Part shown: piece by piece, positions 13,423 through 24,181 of the stretch
How the letters are laid out: every line of letters starts with the position of its first letter
Position numbering within the stretch: the stretch's first letter is position 1
Assembly (NCBI GenBank): GCA_028826165.1
Contig: JAPDFW010000144.1
Location: forward strand, 1 to 64,000
Reading direction: 5' to 3'
DNA: 64,000 nt
DNA from: Anaeramoeba ignava
Taxonomy: Eukaryota; Metamonada; Anaeramoebidae
The notes under the pieces: generated by a model
What the model was told of the DNA's origin: nothing
Seen by the model: the letters and a program-made list of their open reading frames with translations, nothing else
Database searches by the model: none
Position numbers and translations under genes: made by a program

Positions 13423-14091
13423 TCAAGCAAAATTTATATCCTTCAAACCACATTCCCAACAAATTCCAAAAAGACAAAGTAATAAACAACCACAACCAGC
13501 AAGTGAAATTATAACTATTGATTCACCAAGAGTAACAGAATATAATTTCCCACATTCATCTTTCTAAAAATTAAATTAAATATTAATTAAAAATTAATTA
13601 AATATTTTCAAAATAATTTTCTTACAACTCCTTCTCTTGTTGCCCAAACTAATCCAATTATTGACCAAACAATTAAGAATAAAGAAATTAATCCATTTAA
13701 AAAATTCATAATTACATAAAAATTTCGATTTAATAAAAAAATTGGAAATAAGATTGTAACTCCTAAACAAATATTAAAAACTAAAACCCAAGTCCAAAGT
13801 GGTTTTGAACAATCCTAAATTTAAAAAAAGCAAAAAATAACAATTTTGTTCATATTATGTTTTTAATCTTATTTTAATCTACTTTATCTTTATCTTTTGA
13901 AGCAACTCCAAGTGATGGTGCAATTATAATAATAATAATGATTGAATTTACAATCCAAATTGGAAGAACTTCACCTTTTTTTTGTTTTTTTAAAAGAAAA
14001 GAAGAATTAAATTGAAAAAAAAATATTATTTAAATTATAAAAATAAATTAATTTAAATTTAAATTTAAATTTAAAGCAAACTTGTTCTCAT
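13423..14091 (-). CDS. Four-TM small membrane protein, copy 2 (intact)
   Basis: Exons 14082-14091, 13883-13974, 13626-13814 and 13423-13563 give an open frame of 143 codons. Predicted layout: short N-terminus (MRTSEVLP), helix rich in Ile, a KDKDKDCSK loop, helix 2 (LWTWVLVFNICLGVTILF), helix 3 (LISLFLIVWSIIGLVW), a loop TREGVKDECGKLYSV, and helix 4 rich in Cys and Gly, ending CGLKDINFA. This is the only one of the three tandem copies whose frame is complete, which validates the exon model. The same architecture recurs in the paralog at 38819-39492. No domain was recognised. A four-helix tetraspan membrane protein is what can be seen; function is not inferable. Confidence 0.75.
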
Positions 14092-14306
14092 GTTATTATT
14101 ATTAAAAAACAATTAAAAATGAAAAAGAAAAAATGAAATCCAAAAATAAATATTTCTTTTTCTTTTTTTATTAATTATTTTTTATTCTTTTATTCTGAAA
14201 TTAATAAGTGAAATTAAAAAAAAAGTGGAATTGATTTTGATTTTGATTTTGATTTTAGATTTTTGATTATCCAAAAATTCCAAATTCTGAAATAAATTTT
14301 TTCCTT

Positions 14307-14971
14307 TCACATAAAACTCATATCCTTCAAACCACATTCCCAACAAATTCCAAAAAGACAAAGTAATAAACAACCACAACCAGCAAGTGAAATTATAACT
14401 ATTGATTCACCAAGAGTAACAGAATATAATTTTCCACATTCATCTTTCTAAAAATTAAATTAAATTAAATTAAAAATTAAATAAATATTTTTAAAATAAT
14501 TTTCTTACAACTCCTTCTCTTGTTGCCCAAACTAATCCAATTATTGACCAAACAATTAAGAATAAAGAAATTAATCCATTTAAAAATTCATAATTACATA
14601 AAAATTTCGATTTAATAAAAAAATTGGAAATAAGATTGTAACTCCTAAACAAATATTAAAAACTAAAACCCAAGTCCAAAGTGGTTTTGAACAATCCTAA
14701 ATTTAAAAAAAGCAAAAAATAACAATTTTGTTCATATTATGTTTTTAATCTTATTTTAATCTACTTTATCTTTATCTTTTGAAGCAACTCCAAGTGATGG
14801 TGCAATTATAATAATAATAATGATTGAATTTACAATCCAAATTGGGAGAACTTCACCTTTTTTTTGTTTTTTTAAAAGAAAAGAAGAATTAAATTGAAAA
14901 AAAAATATTATTTAAATTATAAAAATAAATTAATTAATCTAAATTTAAATTTAAAACAAACTTGTTCTCAT
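14307..14971 (-). pseudogene. Four-TM small membrane protein, copy 3 (frameshifted)
   Basis: Exons 14962-14971, 14765-14856, 14509-14696 and 14307-14447. Splice sites and all four helices match copy 2, but exon 3 again has A5 (14582-14586) instead of A6, giving the same premature stop as copy 1. The C-terminus ends KDMSFM. Two copies sharing one frame break could mean that the broken form is the spreading version, or that the assembler mis-called the same homopolymer twice. Confidence 0.68.
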
Positions 14972-15071
14972 TTTATTATTATTAAAAAACAATTAAAAAT
15001 GAAAAAGAAAAAATGAAATCCAAAAAATAAATATTTATTTTTTTCTTTTTTGTTAATTATTTTTTATTCTT

Positions 15072-18038
15072 TTATTTTGAAAAGAAATTATAAAAAACAA
15101 TAATCCAAACACAAAATAAAGAAAAAATACCAAAAATAAGAGAAGATAAACTGAAAACTCTTTTTGAAAATAAGTTTGAATAAGGAGTTGAATCTTTTTG
15201 GAAAATCATTTTGGAAACTTTTTGTGATTTTCTTTCTAATAAGCTTGGGAAAATATAAGCAATAAAGCAACCAAATGAACCATTCATAATGATAATATAA
15301 GGAAGTTTTCTGAGAAATAAAGCACCAATAATTGGAGGAAAAGAAGCTAATAATCGAAACAGAATTTTCTTTTTTTTGGTTCTTTTGGAAATATTGGTGA
15401 TTATTAATGATGAAATATCTTCCTCTTTTGGTTCAATTTGAAGTGAATTTCTTTTTGAAAGTTGAATTAATTCTTCAAAATGTATTCTTTCTTTTTTGAT
15501 TGGATAAAATGCTGAGAACATATTATTTCCAAGAGTTATTGCATGCTAAAATTTGAATTTGAATTTGAATTTGAATTTGAATTTGAATTTGAATTTGAAT
15601 TTGAATTTGAATTTGAATTTGAATTTGAATTTGAATTTGATTTTTAATTTTAAATTAAATTGAATTTGAATTTAAATTAAATTGAATTTATGTATTATAC
15701 TAGTGGAAAAGCTGATAAAACTTCAATAACAGGAAAAATAACAACAAGATAACGAATTGCATATTTTAATTTCGGAGATTCTGCAAATAAATCCAAAGAA
15801 ATCCAATTCAAAGAAATAACTGAAAGAGTTGAATTTCCGAAATACATTGCACACACTATCCCCAAAAGAGTATAAAATGAAAATGTTGTTGCAAATGCGG
15901 AATTGAAAATTTTTCTAAGTTTGCTTTTTGATTTAATGGGTTCTGCAATTATTGTTGTGCTATGATGAATTAATTGTGAAAATATTGCAGCTGTAAAAAC
16001 ATAAGCAATTCCATGAATATCAAAAAGCTTTTTTGTTGCAATAAAAGGTGGTGAATCTGTTTTGTGTTGTGATCCTTTTGTTGTATAAATTGCAATTATT
16101 GTAGTCACAAAGATTAATAATAATGAAAAAAGTCGAAAAATAAAAAGGAGAGTTTGAATTATCACTTGCTCATTTAAATCTCTACAAGAAAGGGGAACAA
16201 CCAGAATTGTAAAAATGAGTAAATAAAGACGGTAATTATCTTGACATCCTTGACTTAAATTTCCATCAATATCACTTCAATAATAAATCAATTTTTTAAA
16301 ATCAAACAAACTTAAATTAGCCTTTTTTTTTCTATTGAAAAAACAAATATTTAATTTGTAAAATATTCAAAACAAACCAATCAACACCATGAGTTAGAAA
16401 TTTCCAAGGTAAAATTTTTGTAAGTGTTGTTGCAAAAACTGACGAATATCTATTAAATTTCATTTATTATTGTAATTAATTTCAATATCCTTTCTTTCTT
16501 TCTTTCTTTTTTTTAATCACATACGACCATAGAGCTCCATATAAATAACAAGTTACAGCTATTGTATAAAATCTTTTCCCTAATTTTCCAAGAAATATTT
16601 TGCATAATTCATTAGTATCAAATTTCCTATTTTTGATGAAAAAGCGATTTGAATGATCCTCTTGAATTTGTTTTTCTGAAATTTGACTTGAAACTTCAAA
16701 TTGAGCCACTTAAATTATATTTATTTATATATTTTTATTTATCAATTTAAGTTCAAAAAATTTTTTTAATTTTTCTTGATTTGATTTTTTGAAATAATTT
16801 GATGTGATACAATATTCAGAAATATCTTTTGACTCGTCTTGATCTTGATTTTTATTTTGATTATTTTCATTTTGATTTTGATTTTGATTTTCATTTTGAT
16901 TTTGATTTTGATTTTGATTTTGATTTTGATTTTGATTTTGATTTTGATTTTGATTTTTATTTTCATTTTGATTTTGATTTTGATTTTGATTTTGATTTTG
17001 ATTTTGATTTTGATTTTGATTTTCATTTTCATTGGAAGTTAAATCTGAAGATAAACTTAAATTTGAATATTCTATCATGAGATTCATTGATTGAAGAGGA
17101 ATTTGAGGATAATCAACATTTGATGTCAGATCTTCATAAAAAGAAATTATTGCTTCTGCTCTTGATTCAACTTCAATTAAATACATCATTGTTATGCTAC
17201 TAAAAATAGCAACAATACACATAAATAAAGAAGAAAGTAAAATACCAGCTGAATTAAAAGCATAAGGAATTTCTAGAATTCCGACTCCTAAAATATAATT
17301 CTAAATTATCAATAAATTATATTTATATTTAGATTTATGTTTAGATTTAGATTTAGATTTAGATTTAGATTTAGATTTATATTTAGATTTAGATTTAGAT
17401 TTAGATTTAGATTTAGATTTATAAATATATTTATATTTATATTTATAATTATATTTATATTTATATTTATATTTATATTTATATTTATATTTATATTTAT
17501 ATTTATATTTATATTTATATTTATATTTATATTTATATTTATATTTATATTTATATTTATATTTATATTTATATTTATATTTATATTTATATTTATATTT
17601 ATATTTATATTTATATTTATATTTATATTTATATTTATATTTATATTTATATTTATATTTATATTTATATTTATATTTATATTTATATTATTTATATTTA
17701 TATTTAGATTTAGATTTAGATTTATATTTATATTATTTATATTTATATTATTTATATTTATATTATTTATATTTATATTTATATTTATATTTAGATTTGA
17801 AAAACAATTTACAATTGTGAAAATATCTTTGAAAATCAAAGTAAAAACAAGAAAATAAAAGAAAATAAAAGAAAATTCTTAATCAAAATTAAAAAGGATC
17901 TTTTTTTTTGTTGTTTTGTTTGTGTTTGTTTTTTAACTCAAAATTTATCATTAAATAAATAAAACAAAACATACATCCAATAATAGAACTAAATTGTCTT
18001 TGTTTTGTTTGTATTTTTTTCTGTTGATAAAAATCAAA

Positions 18039-18070
<32 letters not shown>

Positions 18071-18098
18071 CTAATAAATTAACATTATCTAAATCCAT
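15072..18098 (-). CDS. TMEM104-like amino-acid/auxin permease family membrane protein
   Basis: Seven exons on the minus strand: 17975-18098, 17813-17826 (14 nt), 16811-17300, 16525-16708, 16378-16449, 15701-16274 and 15072-15545, totalling 643 residues. TMEM104 belongs to the AAAP/SLC32-36-38 superfamily. Exons 1-3 join to SSIIGYIFTINYILGVG followed by ILEIPYAF, matching position for position the first helix of TMEM104 including the conserved Asn and GxG. Later matches are VTCYLYGALWSYSSVF, the block around SQLIHHSTTIIAEP, and AFPLHAITLGNN. The protein is longer than the usual ~500 residues, because a cytosolic or lumenal loop in exon 3 carries about 25 Asn-Gln/Glu dipeptides. Intron 2 is a long TTTATA tract and intron 6 a TTTGAA tract. 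Substrate unknown. All phases agree, with no frame break. Confidence 0.8.
15550..15642 (+). repeat. TTTGAA hexamer tract in intron 6 of the TMEM104-like gene
   Basis: A nearly perfect TTTGAA microsatellite (TTCAAA on the transcribed strand), about 15 units, fills most of the last intron. It decays into TTTAAATTAAATTGAA at its far end. Confidence 0.9.
16853..17032 (+). repeat. TTTTGA hexamer tract inside TMEM104-like exon 3 (Asn-Gln coding)
   Basis: About 27 hexamers, mostly TTTTGA with interspersed TTTTCA, read on the minus strand as AAAATC and translate as alternating Asn-Gln with some Glu. The tract lies in a hydrophilic loop between the first and later helices, so it lengthens the loop without breaking the frame. 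Confidence 0.9.
17330..17800 (+). repeat. TTTATA/TTTAGA hexamer tract in intron 2 of the TMEM104-like gene
   Basis: About 75 hexamers: a TTTAGA block, then a long uninterrupted TTTATA block, then mixed units with single TTATTTA interruptions. It separates the 14-nt exon (17813-17826) from exon 3 (starting 17300 on the minus strand). Long computed reading frames across it are translation of the repeat and not genes. Confidence 0.93.
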
Positions 18099-18359
18099 TT
18101 TAAATTGAATTATTTTAATTAAAAAAATGAAAAAAAAAAAGGAAAAATTAAATTAAAAAAAAAATTAAAAAAGAAAAGGAGAAAATTTTTTGATCTTCCC
18201 CTTTTTAAACTAAACCGCCAAATTAAAATTAAAAATAAAAATTAAAATTAAAACAAAATTAAAATTATTTTTTTAAAAACCATTTTTCTTTTAATTTTCA
18301 TCACTTCAATTCGCTTTTTTAAAACTATCAATTTTTACAATTAAAAACAAACAAACCAA
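18099..18359. promoter_or_regulatory. Shared upstream region of divergent TMEM104-like and lipase genes
   Basis: A 261-base spacer between two outward-facing start codons. Most of it is A- and T-rich homopolymer, but 18191-18212 holds a small C-rich island (gatcttcccc, then aaaccgcca) that stands out against the background. Comparable GC-containing islands lie in front of DDX6/DPP (29811-29827) and DMXL (46255-46272). A core promoter role is inference from position only. Confidence 0.35.
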
Positions 18360-20838
18360 ATGGAAAAAAAATTAATAATTTTACTAATAACAATAACAGT
18401 AACATTCTTAACGAAAAGTCAAGTTGATCCTGATATAAATTTGAATATAACACAAGTAGTAAGAAGACACGGTTATCCATGTACAAATCACAAAGTAATA
18501 ACTGAAGACGGTTACATTATCCAAATGCAACATATCCCCCATGGCCCGAATAATCCGCTTCGTGAAGGTGAACAACGTCCTGCTGTTTATCTCCAACATG
18601 GTGTTGTAGACTCCTCTTTCACTTGGTTCATGTGCCAACCTTATGAATCTTTGGGTTATATATTGGCTGATGCTGGTTTTGATGTTTGGGCTGGTAATGT
18701 TAGAGGAAATATTTATGGTATGGAACATGTTCATCTGGTATTTATTTTTATTTTTATTTTTATTTATCTTTATTTTAGTTTGTTTTCTTTCAAAACTTCA
18801 ATTTTTATTTAATTTTGTTTTTTTAAATTATTTTATATATTTTTTGGAAACTTTAATTTTTTAATTGGTTTCCAAAATATTTTTTTGGATCCTTTAAAAA
18901 ACAATTTAAAAAATATATATAAATAGATTTAAAAATATTAATTTATAAATAGATTTAATAAATAGATTTAAAAATAGATTTATAAATATATTTAAAAATA
19001 TTAATTTATAAATAGATTTAAAAATAGATTTAAAAATATATTTATAAATAGATTTAAAAATATTAATTTATAAATATTAATTTAAAAATAGATTTAAAAA
19101 TAGATTTATAAATATTAATTTAAAAATAGATTTAAAAATAGATTTAAAAATAGATTTAAAAATAGATTTATAAATAGATTTAAAAATAAATTTAAAAATA
19201 AATTTAAAAATATTAATTTATAAATATTAATTTATAAATATTAATTTAATAAATATATTTAAAAATAGATTTAAAAATAGATTTAAAAATATATATTTAA
19301 AAATATAGATTTAAATATAGATTTAAAAATAGATTTATAAATATTGATTTATAAATAAATTTAAAAAATAGATTTAATAAATATATTTAATAAATATTGA
19401 TTTATAATATTTATTCTAAATATAGATTTAATATATAGATTTAAAAATATTAATTTATAATATTTATTCTAAATATTGATTTTTTTAGTCTCCAGATAGT
19501 GATGCTTTTTGGAATTTTAGTTTTCAAGAAATGATGATTTATGATTTCCCAGCAAACACAGAATATATTTTAAATCAAACTAAACTTTCTCAAATTTCAT
19601 ATGTTGGTCATTCTCAAGGTGGAGGAATGCTTTTAGGTGGTCTTTCACTTCTTCCTGAAATGCAAGATAAATTCTCTTCAATTGTTCTTCTTGCTCCAGC
19701 TTCTTATGAAGGTAAATTAAGTTATTAAAATTCAAAATAAAATTCAATTTAAATTCAAAATCAAATTAAATCAAATTAAATTCAAAATCAAATTCAAATT
19801 TAAATCAAAATTCAAATTTAAATCAAATTAAATTCAAAATCAAATTAAATCAAAAATCAAATCAAAATCAAAATCAAAATCAAAATCAAATTCAAATTCA
19901 AATTCAAATTCAAATCAATTCAATTCAAATTCAAATTAAATCATTTTTTAAATAAAAAGAACATCAATCTTCTATCCTTTTGGAAGTTTTGGCTACTTTG
20001 GATACTGCTGAATTTCTTGAAATGTTTGGATATCAAGATTTTCTTCCACAAACTTGGTGGTTAAAATTAATAGCAGATACAATTTGTGCAGCATGGCCAA
20101 GTATTTGTGAAAATGTGTAAATATTTAAAATTAAATCAAATCAAATATTCAAATCAAATATTCAAATCAAAATTAAATCAAAATATTCAAAAATCAAAAT
20201 TAAATATTCAAATCAAATACTCAAATTAAAAAATCAAAATTAAATCAAAATATTCAAAATTAAAATCAAATATTTAATTAAAATTAAATCAAATTTAAAT
20301 CAAATATTTAAATCAAAATTAAATCAAAATATTCAAAATTTAAATCAAATATTCAAAATTAAAATCAAATATTTAATTAAATTTAAATCAAAATATCCAA
20401 AATAGCCTTTTCTTAATAACTGGAACTGATCCAGGAAATCTAAATCAAACCCGAATGCCTGTTATTATTAATCATACACCAGCAGGAACATCAACCAAAA
20501 ATATGATGCATTGGTCACAACTTGTGTTTACAAATAGATGGCAAATGTTTGATTATGGAAAACAAGGCAATATTGAGATGTATGGAGTAGATCCACCACC
20601 AGAATTTCCTGCTGAACGAATTACACATCCAATCTCATTCTATTTTGGAGGAAAAGATAGTTTGGTTACTCAAGCAAATTGGGAAATGTTATTTGCAAAA
20701 TTATCTCCTGATGTTGATCATGAAGTTACAGTTATTGATAAGTATGAACATATGGATATGCTTTGGGCTTTGGATGCTTATAAAATTTTGAATCCGAATG
20801 TTGTTGCCGATTTAAAGAAAAATCAAAAAACAAATTAA
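18360..20838 (+). CDS. Secreted/lysosomal acid lipase, alpha/beta hydrolase (LIPA family)
   Basis: Four exons, 18360-18737, 19489-19711, 19960-20116 and 20406-20838, give 396 residues, the usual length. Hydrolyses cholesteryl esters and triglycerides in the lysosome or secretory path. It begins with a signal peptide (MEKKLIILLITITVTFLTKSQ). Family blocks are GYPCTNHKVITEDGYI, VYLQHGVVDSSFTW, FDVWAGNVRGN, FWNFSFQEM, the nucleophile elbow GHSQGG, INHTPAGTSTKNMMHW, GGKDSL (catalytic Asp) and YEHMDMLWALDA (catalytic His). All catalytic residues are present and phases agree. Introns are AT-rich: intron 1 is about 750 bases of TTTAAAAATAGA-like repeats, introns 2 and 3 are CAAATT/ATTCAAAAT repeats. 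Potential N-glycosylation sites occur (for example NLNIT, NFS, NQT). Confidence 0.92.
18885..19480 (+). repeat. Degenerate TTTAAAAATAGA repeats in lipase intron 1
   Basis: About 600 bases made of 12- to 14-base units built from tttaaaaatagat, ttataaatattaa and close variants. No coding signal; donor and acceptor sites flank it at 18738 and 19488. Confidence 0.85.
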
Positions 20839-21452
20839 TTGAATCAATAATCCAAAAAATCTTTTTTTTTTTTCTTTCAAAATTTAATTGGATTTTTAAT
20901 CAAATAAAAAAAAAGGAATTTCTTTTTTGTTTTTTTGTTTTTATTTTTTGAAAAGAATTGAAACAAAAAAGAAGAAGATTTTTGAATTTGAATTACAAAT
21001 GAAATTGAATAAATTTTGAATAAATTTTAATTTGAATTTAATTTAAATTTTAATTTTAATTTTATAAATGAATTTTAATTTTGATTTTAATTTTTAATTT
21101 TAATTTTAATTTTAATTTTTAATTTAATTTTAATTTTAATTTTAATTTTTAATTTTAATTTTAATTTTAATTTTAATTTTAATATTAATATTAATATTAA
21201 TATTAATTTGAATTTGAATTTTATAAATGAATTTTAATTTGAATTTGAATTTTATAAATGAATTTTAATTAATTTAATATTTTAATTTTAATTTTAATTT
21301 TAATTTTAATTTTAATTTTAAATTTGAATTTGAATTTTAATTTTAATTTTAATTAATTTATTATTTTAAATTCTATTCAATTTCCTTGAGCTCTTTTTGC
21401 TTTTTTTTTTTTGGATTGTATACAAAATCAATATTTATAAAAAAAAAAACAG
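20839..21452. repeat. AT-rich spacer between convergent lipase and small membrane protein genes
   Basis: Poly-T and TTTTTGTTTT tracts just after the lipase stop are followed from about 20990 by AATTTT and TTTGAA repeats with a few longer units (ttataaatgaattttaattt). No gene is seen. Confidence 0.7.
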
Positions 21453-21848
21453 CTAAAATCCTTGAAAATGAAAATAAGTTCTTTGATGAAGAAAGAAACG
21501 ATGAAAAGCCAAATAAGAACCATAAATCAAAAACAAAGGAGAAAAAGAAAAGCAAATAATAGCCCAAAAAGAGTGTTTATCGAAGACATAAAAACCAAAA
21601 AATAAAATAATTGAACCAAGTAAAATTAAAAGTGAATTAAATTTTGAGTCAGTTTTCAAAGCTTTAATTCTCGCTGAGCATGTTTTGCTATTTGCGTTTT
21701 CTTCATCTAGGTTTTCTGTGTGATTTGATTCGTCTCGTTGAGATTCATTTTCTGAATTAACTTCTTCTATTTGTGATGCTAACTCAAATACTTCAATATT
21801 TTCTTCTTCTTTTATATCTTTTTCTTCTTTTGATTGTTCTTTTGACAT
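21453..21848 (-). CDS. Two-TM small membrane protein with acidic N-terminus
   Basis: A single-exon frame of 131 residues. The first 60 residues are Glu/Ser/Asn-rich and hydrophilic (MSKEQSKEEKDIKEEEN). They are followed by two hydrophobic helices, FNSLLILLGSIILFFGFYVF and FWAIICFSFSPLFLIYGSYLAF, and a short basic/aromatic tail. The paired-helix layout with a Pro and Gly-Ser-Tyr in helix 2 recalls the TMEM230/TMEM134 (DUF872) arrangement, but the resemblance is weak. The C-terminus may differ if there is an undetected frame break, because an overlapping frame (to 21373) also looks open. The 60-residue acidic segment and clean start argue for a real gene. Confidence 0.5.
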   Translation of the reverse strand: MSKEQSKEEKDIKEEENIEVFELASQIEEVNSENESQRDESNHTENLDEENANSKTCSARIKALKTDSKFNSLLILLGSIILFFGFYVFDKHSFWAIICFSFSPLFLIYGSYLAFHRFFLHQRTYFHFQGF

Positions 21849-22045
21849 TTAAATTGCTATATCTGTGCTCGTTTTTGTGTTGTTTTTCTTTCTGTTGTTA
21901 ATTTTCTTGAATTTTGTTTTTTCTTTTCTTTTCTTTTGTTTGGATAAATTAAAAAAAATATAAATTTAAAAAAAAAAAAGAAAGAAAAAAAATGAAAAAA
22001 AAAATTTAATAAAAAAAAAATTAATTTTGCTTTTTTCCCAATTTA

Positions 22046-23068
22046 ATAAGAAATTTAAATAGATTTAATTTATTATTAAATTAGAAATATTATTTAAAAT
22101 TATTATTTAAATTAAATTATATGTTTAGAATAATAATTTATTGTTTTATATTTTATTATTTTATTGTTTATTTATTTTATCAATTTTTTAAAAAGAAATT
22201 TAAATAGATTTAATTTATTATTAAATTAGAAATAATATTTAAAATTATTATTTAAATTAAATTATATGTTTAAAAATAATAATTTATTGTTTTATATTTT
22301 ATTATTTTATTGTTTATTTATTTTATCAATTTTTTAAAAAGAAATTAAATAGATTTAATTTATTATTAAATTAGAAATAATATTTTAAAAATTATTTAAA
22401 TTAAATTATAGTTTAAAATAATAATTTATTGTTTTATATTTTATTATTTTATTATTTATTTATTTTATTAATTTTTTAAAAATAAAATTAAATAGATTTA
22501 ATTTATTATTAACTTAGAAATATTATTTAAAATTATTATTTAAATTAAATTATATGTTTAAAATAATATTTTATTGTTTTATATTTTATTGTTTTATTGT
22601 TTATTTATTTTATCAATTTTTAAAAAGAAATTTAAATAGATTTAATTTATTATTAAATTAGAAATATTATTTAAAATTATTATTTAAATTAAATTATATG
22701 TTTAAAATAATAATTTATTGTTTTATATTTTATTATTTTATTGTTTATTTATTTTATCAATTTTTTTAAAAATAAATTTAAATAGATTTAGTTTATTATT
22801 AACTTAGAAATAATATTTAAAATTATTATTTAAATTAAATTATATGTTTAAAATAATAATTTATTGTTTTATATTTTATTATTTTATTATTTATTTATTT
22901 TATCAATTTTTTATAAAAGAAATTTAAATAGATTTAATTTATTATTAAATTAGAAATAATATTTAAAATTATTATTTAAATTAAATTATATGTTTAAAAT
23001 AATAATTTATTGTTTTATATTTTATTGTTTTATTGTTTAATTATTTTATTAATTTTTTAAAAAGAAAT
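22046..23068. repeat. ~144-bp AT satellite, seven tandem units
   Basis: Units start near 22046, 22190, 22338, 22482, 22624, 22768 and 22914, each beginning aagaaatttaaatagattta and ending in tttattttatcaatttttta. Units are about 90-95% alike despite being almost pure A/T. The array abuts the stop codon of the CHIP gene: the last unit's aaaaagaaattt leads straight into that stop. No open frame or RNA signal was found in the unit. Confidence 0.9.
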
Positions 23069-23878
23069 TTAATCATTTTGTTCAATTATCGTCTCATTCC
23101 TTTTTTTTGCCCAAGGATTTTTTTCCAAAAACTCTTCAATAGCTTGACGAAGACAAATATTTGGATGAAATTGGTCTTTATTAATAGGAATTCTTGTTAT
23201 TGGATCTTGATTACCACCTGAATCTATATAATTGAATATAGCATTTTTTTCATAAGAAACACCACTATTTCCAACAACAGGATCATTCATAATATCCAAC
23301 GAAATCGGACAACAAAAATAGGAAGGGATTTCTGGCCTTTTTGGTTGGATTTTCTCGAAAAAAATTTGGAGTTCTGACATTTTGTCTTGAATATCAAGAA
23401 CATTTTTTGAATTTTGATTTCTCAAACGAATCAATTCATCCAAATATTGAAAAAGATTATTTTTTGTTTTTTCCAAATAGTTTTTTTCCTGATTTTCATT
23501 CTCTTGGAAAAGTAAGAGTTCAACTTCATCGATTTTCCCTTTCAATTCTTGGATCCAAGTCGCTTTTTCCTTTTCTGAAAGACGAAGCGAAGTTTTAAGT
23601 GATTCCAATGCATTTTTATATTGTTTTTTTCCTGATAAAGCTAATCCTCGAAAATAGTGTGCTTTTATTGAAGAATGATTAAATTGCAAAACTGCTTCGC
23701 AATCTGATAAACTTTTATCATATTCTAATATTTTAATTTGTGAAAGTGCTCTATTAAGATATAAAACTTCTCTTAAATTTTGATCGGGATGTGAATTTAA
23801 TCCAAATGTATAAAAATTAATTGCTTGTTCGAATTGATTTGATCTAAAAAATTCATTTCCTTTTTCTTTAAATTCCAT
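23069..23878 (-). CDS. STUB1: CHIP-type TPR/U-box E3 ubiquitin ligase
   Basis: A single exon of 269 residues (animal CHIP about 300). Co-chaperone that binds the EEVD tails of Hsp70/Hsp90 through its TPRs and ubiquitinates clients; cytosolic. The first 105 residues form three TPR motifs (EFKEKGNEFFRSNQFEQAI, LYLNRALSQIKILEYDKSLSD, KAHYFRGLALSGKKQYKNAL). A central helical hairpin runs to about residue 190. The C-terminal U-box starts with IPSYFCCPISLDIMNDPVV, followed by GVSYEKNAIFNYI and DPITR, and ends in the helix LRQAIEEFLEKNPWA. TPR-clamp residues such as KxxGNxxF are present. No break or intron is visible. Confidence 0.93.
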   Translation of the reverse strand: MEFKEKGNEFFRSNQFEQAINFYTFGLNSHPDQNLREVLYLNRALSQIKILEYDKSLSDCEAVLQFNHSSIKAHYFRGLALSGKKQYKNALESLKTSLRLSEKEKATWIQELKGKIDEVELLLFQENENQEKNYLEKTKNNLFQYLDELIRLRNQNSKNVLDIQDKMSELQIFFEKIQPKRPEIPSYFCCPISLDIMNDPVVGNSGVSYEKNAIFNYIDSGGNQDPITRIPINKDQFHPNICLRQAIEEFLEKNPWAKKRNETIIEQND

Positions 23879-24181
23879 TTTAATTTTAATTTTGATTTTA
23901 AATTTTTATCCGATTTTGAAAAAAAAAATGAAAATTAAATTTTTTGTTTGATTTTTTTTTATTGTGAAATTTTTAATTTGATGAACCAAAAAGAAAAAAA
24001 GAAAAAAAGAAAAAAAGAAAGAAAAAGAGAAAGAAAAAGAGAAAGAAAGAAATTGGAAAATTGGTATAAATTGATTAATAATTTTTGGCTCAATTAAGAT
24101 AATTTGAATTATTTTTTGGAAGATTGATAAACTTTCAAGCAATAATCACGAAATTTAGTCAAATCCATAAAATAATTATTT

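Larger units (their letters stand above)
12398..15060 (-). repeat. Tandem triplication of a ~0.9-kb gene unit
   Basis: Three head-to-tail units begin near 12398, 13279 and 14221. Each consists of a GATTTT hexamer tract of varying length followed by a four-exon minus-strand gene. Exons, introns and flanks are nearly identical, so the triplication is recent or has been homogenised. The hexamer tract is nearly absent in unit 1, long in unit 2 (about 13288-13380) and short in unit 3, which marks it as the likely recombination point. Confidence 0.9.

Noticed and set aside
13274..14379. Frames starting MWLFITLSFWNLLGMWFEGY in two of the tandem units
   Set aside because: Alternative frame of exon 4 of the four-TM gene running into the hexamer tract; the spliced model has consistent phases and a diverged paralog.
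17309..17858. Long frames on both strands coding Ile-Asn or Ile-Phe repeats
   Set aside because: They are direct translation of the TTTATA intronic microsatellite.
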